Source: Isoetes taiwanensis
Taxonomy: Eukaryota; Streptophyta; Lycopodiopsida; Isoetales; Isoetaceae
Length of the DNA stretch: 64,000 nt
Assembly (NCBI GenBank): GCA_021234155.1
Contig: JAJEKV010000017.1
Coordinates: forward strand, 7,355,253-7,419,252
Direction of reading: 5' to 3'
Shown here: piece after piece, positions 21,511 to 32,089 of the stretch
How the letters are laid out: the number at the start of each line of letters is the position of its first letter
Position numbering within the stretch: the first letter of the stretch is position 1
Notes under the pieces: generated by a model
Told to the model about the DNA's origin: nothing
Seen by the model: only the letters and a program-made list of their open reading frames with translations
Database searches by the model: none
Program-made: the position numbers and the translations under genes

Positions 21511-23182
21511 TGTTATTAAGAAGTCAGACAATATTCACAGTATAAGTTGAGAAGACAATAATCTAAAGCTCAGTATCAATTCTTTATACCATGATTCAGT
21601 GCTAGTTATTATATGCAAATCATAGTAGCAATTATTGGCTACATATGACCTATAGTCTATGGGGACTAAGGTTCTTAAAATATTTGATCAAAGCTAAATG
21701 CTAAGATATCTGTTACTTAGGAAATACATGTTTCTTATTAAAGCAGACAAATAACATGAAGGCATGTTTGGATTTGAATGCTCGGTGGAGGCAAAACCGT
21801 CGGAGTGAGAAGTTCGGTTGCCTAACTACCGGATGCTCTAAACTATAAGTGACAGGCCTTAGATCTAACTCCTAGTGAGTCGGATCTACAAGAAATGTGT
21901 TAAACAAGTATGGTCAATGCTGCTACAGGAATCTGGTCAATACCATTGCTACAGTAAAGTTCAAATAGTGTGTTCGATGGTTTATGGTATTTGTGCATAA
22001 GGCAATTCTAGAATGGGGCTCGCATGAAACCAACAAACCGCCATAGATAGGCTTTCTCATTCATCTCAGCAGATTTTCTACAATGGTGGACAGTGGGTAG
22101 CCGCACACATGCGAACTACCCACGAAAAATAAAGGGAAAATCCAATTATATCATTTGGACCCCAAAAAATACAATGCTAATAGATGAGTGGCTGATGTAC
22201 CTGCCGAAAGCTTATCACCGGGATTAAAAAACCCCGCCCTTTCGGGTTTTCGAGGAAAAACCCTAGTGATAAGCCTTCGAGGGGCTTGGACAAACGTAAG
22301 GCATAGAAATCGCTCCCAAAACCCCGCATGGAGAAGTCGAAATAGATGCCGCCGCCAACCAACCCGCACGCACATCACCAACACAACAAACGAGACAACA
22401 CAAACATACCGGGAGGATAGCATCACCCGTGGGTGGAAAAAAGCATCACCCAAGGAAGAAAAAACATGATAAACAAAATTTGTGCACCATACAAAAACAA
22501 AGAAGGGGGAGGGTGGGTTCAAAGAGAATAAGGTGCTGGAGAGAAGAGGAAGCGCCGATGAGACGCTGATGCGTAACCAGCGCCTAAAATAGCTTAAACC
22601 CTAACCGGAGAGGGCATAAGGCCGCATGCATGCATGCAAGACATGCATGCTCGCCCCCTTCTAGAATGCCGATCCGATGTCTCGGATCGATGCGATTCTA
22701 GAATGGGGCTCGCATGAAACCAACAAACCGCCCGACTACCAGAGAACTTCCTTATCAAACTAGAATCGAGGACGAAGGTCACAGGATGAAGGTTAAAGAA
22801 GGGCCGAGGCCGAGAAAGGACATGCCACAGCATGACAGAAATGCCAAATGGGCCAAACCAGGCAGGAAGAAGCCCCTCCCCTGCCTGGAAACAAGTCAAA
22901 GAGAATAAGGTACTGCTGAGAGAAGAGGAAGCGCCGATGAGACGTTGATGCAGAACCGCGCCTAAAATAGCGAAACCCTAACCAGAGAGGGCATGCGTCG
23001 CATGCATGCATGCAAGACATGCATGCTCGCCCCCTTCTAGAATGCCGATCCGATGTCTCAGATCGATGCGATTTTAAGATTCAAGTGTTAATCTTCTATT
23101 GAATAATTTGCTAGATAAAGGTTGCTTCAATAAGTTGCATTACTAAACATTAGAATTGCTATACAAAGTTGATTTAACAACA
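21511..23182 (+). repeat. Copia 3' LTR, split by an insertion
   Basis: The LTR sequence runs from 21511 to about 22007 and resumes at about 23074 to 23182. Compared with the 5' LTR it has an extra 15 bases (near 21750) and a 1.07-kb insertion. Confidence 0.93.
22008..23073. mobile_element. Tandem-dimer insertion in the copia 3' LTR
   Basis: Unit 1 (22008-22697) and unit 2 (22698-23073) both start CTAGAATGGGGCTCGCATG and both end GATCGATGCGATT. Unit 2 lacks the middle of unit 1 (about 22045-22515). The start resembles the inverse of GCATGCTCGCCCCCTTCTAG near the end of each unit, so each unit has imperfect inverted ends. GCAATT or GCGATT stands at all three unit borders. Unit 1 also contains a GGGATTAAAAAACCC and GGGTTTTCGAGGAAAAACCC hairpin word shared with the LINE UTRs. 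No protein is recognised. Confidence 0.75.
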
Positions 23183-23187
23183 CCCAT

Positions 23188-24039
23188 ACCATATCTCTTG
23201 GAATACTTTCAGATACATTTTTGGTTGATCTCAGTGATCTTGTATAATCCCAACTCTGAAGCCTTTCCTAAATTTATTGCTAGAGAAAGGTCTCTAGTGC
23301 TAATTTGAATTATTCCTAAACCTCTTCTTCTTCCTAGAATTTAGTCTTTCTCTGAAATTCTCTTGCTCGGAACAGCCCGGTTGGGTGGTGAGCTTAGCCT
23401 TGAAAGCTGGACTTGTTTTATCGGAATCATGTGTTTGCTGTTTAAATTTTGATCTGTGTTCTTGAATTTGTCTTAAAAATCTAGCATCCGTATCAGTTTA
23501 TTTGGTATAGATTACGATTGATTTGTATTGACATATGCCTTATTTCATTTATGAAAAGATTCTAAATGATTATGCCTATTATATTATATTAATGATATTT
23601 GATATTATTTACATGTGACTTAAAATGCGAACATGTGGCGGAAGGAAGGCAATGACATATGTCGATTGTCTAGATAGACTTCGTTTCAACGATTGCCTAT
23701 GAAAGATATATACATTATACGTGGCTTATAATGCAAACATGTGGCATAAAAATAGCTTTTGATTTGTGACACGTGTCGACTATCTAAAGGGACTTCCATT
23801 TTATAAATAGAAGACGTTCCTAGCATTTTATCACATTAAAAGCAATTAAAGTATTAATGTGAGTGCTTCGCCCTTGCTTCATTCCTTGCATTCAAGGTAC
23901 ATATTTTGCCAACTACATTGTTCAAGTTTTAAAATTAGCTATGATATTATCCATCAATCATTATGTACATACATGTAGAAATGTTGCCCACGTGATTATA
24001 TATATATATATTGATCGATTTCAATGGGGAGTCGGGAAA
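23188..24039. other. Gene-free stretch with a ~107-bp imperfect duplication
   Basis: The left part continues the pre-copia target. Around 23625 and 23732 the words AACATGTGGC, ACATATGTCG or ACACGTGTCG, and AGACTTC or GGACTTC recur in order, a degenerate direct duplication. A short TA repeat is at 23998-24010. Confidence 0.5.
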
Positions 24040-24144
24040 GAAAAATGTTCGCGGCAGTCTTGGCTATCACGATAAATTTCTTGTAACTTAATTATATTTA
24101 CAAGAAATTTATCGCAGCGGCCAAGGCCGCCGCAAACATTTCTC
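24040..24144. repeat. Hairpin with 47-bp arms and 11-nt loop
   Basis: The left arm 24040-24086 and right arm 24098-24144 are inverted copies with about nine mismatches. The inner 17 bases (CGATAAATTTCTTGTAA and its complement) are perfect, and the outer part is GC-rich (GCGGC..TCTTGGC and GCCAAGGCCGCCGC). It could be a tiny foldback element or a small-RNA precursor. No flanking target duplication was seen. Confidence 0.85.
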
Positions 24145-25370
24145 TTCATTTGTCTCATCTACATATTTCAAAACATACAGGTTTTGAATCGTCACTTCCC
24201 CGCCTTGTTATATAGAAAAAAATGATGTGTGAATAGGAAGATAATGTAAAGTAAAGCCTTTCTAGACCTATGAAATTAATGTGCAACGTCTGTTAATTGA
24301 CTTGAATGATTTTTACCTCGAGTTATAAATGATTCATAGATAGTATCTAATAACTGATGGATTTCTAACGACTTCATGCATATGCTTTATATTAATCTAG
24401 TTCTTAATGCATTCAACTAACAAGGCTAATGTTGCGGCAAATTTCGATGTGTGAAATATCATAGGTCACTAGTGATTAATGGGGTAAGCCTTTCTTAGTT
24501 TTTGCAAAGGTTCCTTAATGTCCTCTAAATCACTACATTAACACCATATATAACTCCTTTCAGAATGTCAAATACATGCCCAGTGTGCAAGAATGCAAAG
24601 ACGACGTTGATGACATAATGATCATAGAAAGAAGGAGACACGAAATAGATTAGTCTTAAGAAGAAGACGAAGACATTTCATATTTCAAACTTATAAGAAG
24701 GTTCAATGGTTCATACATGAAAACTATTGTGGATATATAGAGTCCAAACCCACAACTGTCAAACTGCCAAGGATATTGTGGGGGCTAGGAAAGAAGATGC
24801 CAGTTGGAACTGCCTCACATTTACGTGGTTAGATTCGTTAGAGCCCGAGCCAGCAATATGGACATGGACCCCCCAATGCTAATGGTCCCAAAATTTTGCT
24901 CTAGAAATTGTTGGCAACATACGCGAAATTGGGGACATGGAAAAATGGCCAGTTGGTAAGAAGATGAAGTTGGTAGAGAGACCACCTACACCAACCCATG
25001 ACTAGTCCTTAGTCGAAATTCTTTGTAAATTGGGTCTCCCAATGGGATTCTGGTACTTGGGCTGCTTTAGTGCAATCCAGCCCAGTGCTGAAAAATCCAT
25101 TCTGGCATTCGTTTTTCTCCGAGTTCTTCTTATTTCTCCTACCCAATCGGCCTTAATACTCTCACAAATCCTTTGTGGGTTAATCTTTGAATGTCTTATT
25201 TGTACCCTGCTTTCAGTAATATTACCTCTGTTCCAAGTTCATATGCGATCTATTTCTCAAGCAGAAATTCCTTTCCGTCCATACCATCACTGGAATCTTT
25301 GTTTTGAAATACCCATTTTGATCTTGCTCTATAAAGACTGCCATTGCCAAAATTTTGATGATTCTAAAAA
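24145..25370. other. Gene-free stretch
   Basis: AT-rich. The only sizeable open frame (25030-25407, +) is hydrophobic and has no start context or motif. Nothing is supported. Confidence 0.4.
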
Positions 25371-25374
25371 CAGG

Positions 25375-25760
25375 ATTCTGAGGTCGACGTCACAAAATCC
25401 TCTATAATAAATGACATGTCAACTGCACGAAATCCTCCCTAATAAATATGCATGTATGCGTGTCTCGTCCAAGTAATTTTGGAGGGAGAAAATATGTGTG
25501 AACAAAAAAATGATTATATAGGTGTCATGTTATGAATGAGTCCACACACGTGTCATGTTGCAGTAAGTGTAAATCTTCTGCAATAAATCAATCCATTGGC
25601 TTCATTTAATGCCTAAAGGTCGACGTCATAAAATCCTCTGTAATAAATAAGACGTCAACGTTACGAAATCCTTCCTAATAAACAACCAGGTATGCATCCA
25701 AGTAATTTTGAAGGGAGAAAATGTGTGAAAACAAAAAAATGATTATATAGGTGTCATGAT
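25375..25760 (+). repeat. Tandem pair, period about 236 bp
   Basis: GGTCGACGTCA.AAAATCCTC starts a block at about 25382 and again at about 25618. Both end with AAGTAATTTTG.AGGGAGAAA and AAAATGATTATATAGGTGTC. Divergence between the copies is moderate. Confidence 0.8.
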
Positions 25761-25769
25761 TGTCTGCCA

Positions 25770-26105
25770 TAAAAACCATCATCCAATTAAATTGGGATTA
25801 TGTCGACTCCAAAATCACGCCAACCTGCTGTTGTCTTCCAGGGGGTTTTTGTTTTTTTTTTACTTTTTTTTTTACTTGATAAATAACATAAGGTTGCAAT
25901 TCCCATGTGTCGTTTCATATTCGAATTGAAATATGCAAAAATGAAGGGCAAGTTGCTAAGATGGATGAGACCAAAATTGAACAGCATTGAGATGAAAATA
26001 TTAGGTTTGATAATAACAAATTACATTATTTGCGAGGCAATTAGAGACCCAAAATTATGGATACATGACAGAAATATCATACAAAAATATCATATATTTC
26101 AATAA
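25770..26105. other. Gene-free stretch
   Basis: A T-rich run around 25847-25872 and AT-rich sequence; no supported gene. Confidence 0.4.
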
Positions 26106-26109
26106 AACA

Positions 26110-26475
26110 TTAAGAGATCAATCCATGTTTTTCCACGTATTTAACAAGAGGTGGTTCCATGTCAGTCGTTCTATCTAGTTCTGGGTGTGAATCTAACACT
26201 TCACGCACTGTCATACCCATAGCCAAATTATTCATAATAGACATAAACTTCACCAGAAAATCATCTGTCGCAAAATTTTTTGGATCATAAGATGGTGGAT
26301 TCAGGGTCTGCGTTTGATTGTAGAAGCAAGTGCTTGATGAAGATAGGTTGCCTGTTGGAATTATCATAGTCCCCATGTCTTTCATTAAAATAGGTTTATC
26401 TGCAAGGCCGTTGAATGGGCCTAGGATGGAGTAACAACTAACAATTGGATGAGGTGAAAGTTGCCACATAGACAA
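26110..26475 (-). CDS. Unidentified open frame, possible last exon
   Basis: A 121-codon frame with an ordinary amino-acid mix (WQLSPHPIVSCYSILGPFNG near the start, ending KYVEKHGLIS stop). It looks like the C-terminus of a protein rather than noise, and it remains open a little upstream. I do not recognise the family. No neighbouring exon could be linked to it. Confidence 0.3.
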   Translation of the reverse strand: MSMWQLSPHPIVSCYSILGPFNGLADKPILMKDMGTMIIPTGNLSSSSTCFYNQTQTLNPPSYDPKNFATDDFLVKFMSIMNNLAMGMTVREVLDSHPELDRTTDMEPPLVKYVEKHGLIS

Positions 26476-26479
26476 GTCC

Positions 26480-27350
26480 TTACCAATTTTTTCTAGGCAA
26501 TTCTTGGAGTTCCCCTAGAAAACCCCTTGTGCATTATCAGATTCAGTATGCAGGTGATGTGGTTGTTACCTTGGCAGATTTAAACTTGTTATGATGTTCC
26601 TCAAACATTCTACATGCTCCAAGTGTGCATTACAATCTCACATGATTGTTGGAACAACAAAATCACGCCAAGCGTGTATTACAAGGATAATATTGTAGAG
26701 GGAACCTAGTTATGAAACAAAACATAATCATACCCAAGGTCTAAGCAAGCATAATGTCGTAGAGAAAACTAGATATGGAATAAAACAAATCACGCTGAAC
26801 GTGTATTAGCCAACATAATAATATTGTATAGAGGTGAAGTGAAGGATATTTTATAGAAAATATAGCTCATATAAGATATAAGATACCTCATATGTCAACT
26901 TAATTATAAGATACCTCATATGTCAACTTAATTATGAGTTCTAAGCAGGAAGTTTTATTGCTAGGAAATTTTACTTCTATGGTTTCTTCTTGCCAAGGTG
27001 CAAATTTCACATGAAAATAATGCAAACCATGTGTGTGTGGTTTAGGATCCATTCCTTTAAAATAATGAAGGCTCAACATGATTTAGGATTCATTCTTTTT
27101 GCAAATCACGCCTAGCGTGTTTTGGATTCCATCCTCGCTTGAGGAAATTGCAAATCCAGCATCTGAAACAATGGTTCACGCTTCATGTTCATATGAAAAA
27201 TAAGTCCAATTGCATTTTTAAACAATCGAAGTCCTACGGAATTATCTAATCCCTTAAAGACTAAAGCCAGAATTTCTGAACTCAAGGTTTCTGGACTCTG
27301 GATTTGAGCTTGGGCTTTTAAGAGGACTGAGAGTGCCAGAACTTATAGTT
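26480..27350. other. Gene-free stretch
   Basis: Short words such as AATCACGCC.AGCGTGTATTA recur around 26650, 26790, 27105 and again near 29160, suggesting remnants of one repeat. A 26-bp direct duplication of ATAAGATACCTCATATGTCA sits at about 26876 and 26907. No gene is seen. Confidence 0.45.
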
Positions 27351-27357
27351 TTGGGTA

Positions 27358-27873
27358 TAGTAGAAATGGGAATAGAAGAAATTAGGAAGGAAAATTGGCC
27401 CCAAAATCGCATCACAAATCGGTAGAAAAGAAAACAGAGGCCGCCCATGATCCAAAAAGCTTCAGTCTTAGTTTGATGCATAGGGATGCTCCTTCGTTAA
27501 GCCCTTTAGATCCGTGAATGCAACAAAGGGCATCCCTAAATCTAAACAGTCTGAAAAGGGGACGACAAGGGTGTCCGCCATAGCCTCAAGACTCAAGCCG
27601 GCAAAAATGGCGCCAAACACAAACATGATTTGAAGCCGCCACGTGTGGAAAAGATCAAATCCTAACAGACCGGAGCGCAGCCGGACTGCCCGGCGGGCCA
27701 TAGTAGAAATGGGAATAGAAGAAATTAGAAAGAAAAACCACGCAAGAATCGGACACGCATTGCATGCCATAGTAGAAATGGGAATAGAAGAAATTAGAAA
27801 GAAAAAAAACGCCAGCCGACCCGCAGACGGGCCCATAGTAGAAATGGCAATAGAAGAAATTAGAAAGGAAAAA
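27358..27873 (+). repeat. Regularly spaced 37-bp repeats (CRISPR-like spacing, not CRISPR)
   Basis: A 37-bp repeat starting TAGTAGAAATGGGAATAGAA and ending ATTAGAAAGAAAAA is found at 27701, 27770 and 27836, with one outlying copy at 27358. Between the last three lie unrelated GC-rich segments of about 29-32 bp, each ending in CCA. The plus strand can be read as a protein repeat with IVEMGIEEIRK. As this is a plant nuclear region without cas genes, a CRISPR is ruled out. Confidence 0.85.
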
Positions 27874-27879
27874 CACAGC

Positions 27880-30130
27880 AAATGACCGGACACATTGCAC
27901 AGGACATGGAGCAATCAGACATTACTCACTTACCAGTGACGGATTTCCTCAAAATCGAGCTGCTTAGATCCAGTTACAAGGCCGCTGGTTCTCTCCTCTT
28001 CTACCTGATTTCTATCTGCAACTATTGGCACTCCAGATACTACATAATGGTAGACGATTCAGATATTGCAAACTGCATCCGATTCAGGTAATTCTAGTTC
28101 GACCTCCACTCAAATGGTGTCGTGTGATTTGGCTTCCCAAATTCGATGCATGGATTCGTCCTTTTTGTGATCCTTCACGCTGCCTTTTTAAGCCTGATTT
28201 GTTTGTGCCAATAACAAGCTTATCTGTGTTTCTGCAGGAAAGGTGCAATCCTTTAAGAAGATAACGGGATTGTCTGTGTTTTCAAGCCTTCAAGCAGATG
28301 CTTTTGGGGGCGTGTATCGGATGCCTTCTGTAATTTCGGTGAGTGAGAAGAAAGAACAAAATGGACAAAATTCAAATTTCATGAACCACGTGCGTGAAGT
28401 TCAAATTTAGGAAACACATTTTGTGCTTCTTTTGTGCTTTCTGTTGCAGCTTCTTGCTCGATCCATGTCTTGTCCTTTCATTCTTTCATGCTGCAGATGG
28501 GCTCCTTGGATTCCACATCAATGATGCTCCTTGGAATCATGACTGGATGGGGAGGCGCACCTTACTTGTGATTCCAGATCCTCTGATGCCCATTTCGGCA
28601 ACTCAAGGTTCCGTTCCATCTCTGTATCTTACTAATCCGGCAAAGGTCAGCACTATTTTTTTTTTATCTGCCGATTTCTTAAATCCGTCTGAAGAAATCT
28701 CACTTTTAGGGTCGCTGATCGTTGTGGAGATTGGCCTTATCTGTAGCCAACCAGAAACTGCTGCATCAGGGATTCAACTATCTGGATACTTCTGGATACT
28801 TGGATACTGCTCAGAATTCTACAGATCCGACATAAAAAATATAAGCATCCAGGTCTTTTTTTATCTTTATGCCATTTTTTTTTGTTGGGTTTCCATTTTC
28901 AGCAGCCATGGCCCATGCTGACTCGTGAGATACCTGCAAAATAGGATTCCTTCCAGAACAAATCTATCCTGATCTACACATTGAAGTAATCTGAAATTGG
29001 AGGTCGACTGATTACGATAAGCAATTTAAGGTTTTTCAATCAAAGAATATGGTTTTTGTATTTGAATTTTCAATCAATTTTAAAGCTTTTCTAGCCTACT
29101 TTTTGAATCAGGAAGTTACTTTTCATATTGGTGTTTTTTAATATGGTCTGCCACCATATTCACGCCAAGCGTGTAGTTTTAGCATGTTTTGGGCTTGTTT
29201 TATTCTTTTTCGTTATTTGAGTTAATCAAAAAATTTCGGGTGTTTTTAAGTGGAGAATTAACTTTATTCTTTCTTGTTATGCTTGGGTTAAATCAATCTT
29301 TTTGGGGTGTTTTTAGGTGAACTGAATTCTTGGAACATATTTCGACCTTGTTTTCAGCTCATTTTCAAGGTAAACTAAGATATTTTTTGCATTATACAAA
29401 CTGGTCGAGTGAATGTAAAATATTTTATCCATTTAGAATTTTGCTATCACGTTTGTGTGTTAGATAGCTTATTACTCATTTACAATGTTGTCATATTTGT
29501 CTAATAGATAGCAGGAAGCACACATACAATTTTCATACAATTTCCCGCTTCAGCAAAGCATTCCTTTCTTTAGTTCTTCTTTTAAATTATATAAGACAAT
29601 TAGAACTTTTATTTACCGCGTTTGGTATGGCATGGCTGATTGGAAGTTTTATTGAAAAAAATGAAACCATGTTTGGTATGGCAACATGGCTTCTAGTTCA
29701 TAATGTGATGATATGGTTAGAGATGTTTTTTCTATTTGCAGTTCATCTCTTCACGAACCAACTTTTTTATTGTGAGTCTTTTTTTTCACGCCAATTTTGA
29801 AAAATTTATACTCAGTTTTGTGGTCTTTGTAGCTTTGATGAAAATGCTACGTGATACTATTGTATGTCAGGATGACTTTTTGGACCACGCAAGAAAGCTC
29901 ATCAATCTCAATAACAAACTATGGATGTTGTTCGAATAATGCATGGCCAAACATTGTGATTATATGAAACATAAATGGAATATTTTTTTCTTGTGTATGA
30001 TGTTCAATTTGTGAAACTCAATTGCTTGTTATTCTTTTATCTATCTAAGAAATGAAAAGGCATTATACACACTTACTCTTGAAAAGGGATTATACACACT
30101 TACTCTTTCTTTTCTTCTTAAAGAATATCT
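27880..30130. other. Gene-poor stretch with unassigned open frames
   Basis: Plus-strand frames at 27882-28091 (LPVTDFLKIELLRSSYKAAG) and 28394-28921 could be exons of one gene. There are plausible GT donors (after 28087) and a TGCAG acceptor (about 28238), but no domain is recognised. The rest is T-rich and shows nothing. Confidence 0.35.
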
Positions 30131-30134
30131 AGCA

Positions 30135-30262
30135 TAATAACAGGGGGTTACTTTTAGATTTTTATACGTTTTTTCACATGGTTTTTCTATGATTTCATTG
30201 TTGTATTCGTTGAGGTGTACTAAATAGTATTTCTAGAGTGCACCCTTTATGGGCCGTTGATT
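30135..30262 (-). repeat. Dispersed repeat (copy 3 of 3, inverted)
   Basis: Read on the minus strand this matches the sequences at 1745-1860 and 6330-6450: GGGTGCACTCTAGA, AGTACACCT..CGAATAC, ATGAAATCATAGAAAAACC and CCCTGTTATTATGCTA. It is more diverged and shorter. Confidence 0.65.
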
Positions 30263-30317
30263 TTCGTTGGTTGGAACAATCCGAGGGTTGTTGTCTTTCT
30301 CTGCATGTGCTTATGCA

Positions 30318-30480
30318 TGAACACTGCGCATGTGCATGCATGTGCATGTGCATGTGCATGTGCATGTGCATGTGCATGTGCATGTGCATGTGCATGTGTA
30401 TGCATGTGCATGTGTACTGTGCATGTGCAAGTGTAAGTGCATGTGCGTGTGTGCATGTGTGCGTGTGCATGCGCATGTGT
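30318..30480 (+). repeat. GTGCAT hexanucleotide microsatellite
   Basis: About 15 near-perfect copies of the hexamer run to about 30400 and then decay into GTGCATGTGTAC-like variants. The Met/Cys and His/Met frames through it are artefacts. Confidence 0.95.
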
Positions 30481-30489
30481 ACTTGCCCT

Positions 30490-31240
30490 CTTGGATTCTT
30501 GTTGCCGGAGTGGATTTTTGCTACCACGATGTGGATTTTTTGCTCACACTTACAAAGGTATTTGTTTTTTAATGTTTCTTCAGTTAGCATAACGGTTTTT
30601 TTTTACAAGGTATTGGTTTCCTGGTTCTACAATGTAGTGCTGCAAAACTCGCCTTTGTCTCCTTCCCTTTATCTATTCTAAGATTTGCTGCAGAATCAAA
30701 AAGAGTTTAGAGTTTAGGCCCTTTGTTTGCTTTCAACTCTTGGATATTCCTGGCCTGTCGGATTGTTCATAGCAGCCAGCCTTTAGCTTCAATCAACAAA
30801 CGGATTCTTGTGCACACAACATGCGGATTATTCCACGCCCTTTTTTGAATCATGCAGATTAGTCAAACAGTGGCCACAAGAATGCATTTATATTGTAGGT
30901 TTGGAACTTTAATCGAACCAGAAAGTGAATCATGCATTGCCTTTAAGCTAGAGATGGAGCATCCAAAATCACATGGATTGATAAACAATAGTTTCATTGT
31001 GAAAGAGAAATAGCAGTAGCTGAAGTAACAATACGTGGAACGCTAACAGAGCAAGCTTGCTTCAAAACCTCTACCCTTGATCTTGCTTCACTGACCGTTA
31101 CAGGAAACCTACTCCACATCACCAAACTGGCTGATTCTCTTCACCTGTTAAACCAAAGCCAGACAACCCGTGAGAAAATATCACTTGTTCTTTATGAACC
31201 TCATCAATTGTTACTGCAAATAACTTTGATGTTCATGCAA
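30490..31240. other. Gene-free stretch
   Basis: No gene or structured repeat could be supported between the microsatellite and the 79-bp duplication. Confidence 0.45.
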
Positions 31241-31241
31241 T

Positions 31242-31399
31242 GGTTTGTGAATAAAACATTATTGTAGAGCATATCAATGTCAAAAGCTTTTATTTGATTC
31301 AATTTTATTTCGCTACTAAAGGTTTGTGAATAAAACATTATTGTAGAGCATATCAGTGTCAAAAGCTTTTATTTGATTCAATTTTATTTCGCTATTAAA
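31242..31399 (+). repeat. 79-bp perfect-period tandem duplication
   Basis: GGTTTGTGAATAAAACATTA starts copies at 31242 and 31321. Only about two positions differ, so the duplication is recent. Confidence 0.92.
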
Positions 31400-31659
31400 A
31401 TTCTATTTTCTAAATTAATATCAATCTAACCAATTTCTTTCCTTTATGGTAATGCAGACTATAGAATCTCCCAATGCATCAATTCCACATGACATTCCTT
31501 CGACACCTGAAGTCAACACGATGTTGATCCATACATTATTACTGTACCAGGGAACCCCATAAATGAAGATCAAGTTCAATTAGTCCCGCCACCATCAGCG
31601 CAACCACCACCTGCACATGGCGAGACCCTATTGATGTGTTGTCATTATAATTGGTTGGA

Positions 31660-32080
31660 TACATCAACTGTCATCATCCATCTCTACACCATCCCCAAGG
31701 CCCCGAAGGGGCCAAAAAATTTGTTAGTTAACACAAACCATTACATCTAACACTTTAAATTAAATTTCCCCTAAAACCCCCTTTAGTTTTGGTGCATATT
31801 CACACGGGGGTGGCTTCGGGGCAGCGAGAGCCCCTTTTATACCCCCTAAAACAGTATAATACATGCATGAAATCAACACGATTGAGTACATTGCCTCAAA
31901 GCTTATAGTATTTCGCAACTCTCATTATACAGTATAAAAAAACTTGTACAAGCATACCCCACAAACGAGGATCGCTATCCACGGTCCAAATCAAAGAATA
32001 ACTCGTGAATATGCCTATCCAACAGCTCTCGTTGCCCGGAGTCACCCCCCGTGTGAATATGCACCAAAACCAAAAAAAGA
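31660..32080. repeat. Hairpin-ended repeat family with long inverted arms
   Basis: The minus strand from 31840 down to 31690 repeats the order seen at 4045-4235 and ends in GGCCCCTTCGGGGCC (about 31697-31711). At 32020-32080 the block GCTCTCGTTGCCC..GTCA.. and CCCCCCGTGTGAATATGCACC appears again in plus orientation. The two form outward-facing arms, starting TTTTGGTGCATATTCACACG on each side, around a centre of about 200 bp that includes the CATACCCCACAAACGAGG word also present near 3930 (inverted). Confidence 0.6.
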
Positions 32081-32089
32081 TCAAAAAAT

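Larger units (their letters stand above)
16073..23182 (+). mobile_element. Full-length Ty1/copia retrotransposon, degenerate
   Basis: Both LTRs, primer binding site, gag, protease, integrase, reverse transcriptase, RNase H and polypurine tract occur in the copia order (integrase before reverse transcriptase). The element is bracketed by a perfect 5-bp target duplication CCCAT (16068-16072 and 23183-23187), so the limits are certain. The coding region has at least six frame breaks or stops and two internal inserts. By eye the LTRs differ at about 20 of about 590 shared positions, plus a 15-bp indel, so the insertion is old. Confidence 0.95.

Noticed and set aside
25030-25407. Hydrophobic 125-codon frame as a membrane protein gene
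   Set aside because: AT-rich region, no start context, no splice partners, no known motif.
27358-27873. CRISPR array
   Set aside because: Spacing fits, but the window is plant nuclear DNA, there are no cas genes, only three regular repeats exist, and the repeat has no dyad.
30195-30681. Met/Cys- and His/Met-rich open frames of up to 147 codons
   Set aside because: They are translations of the GTGCAT microsatellite.
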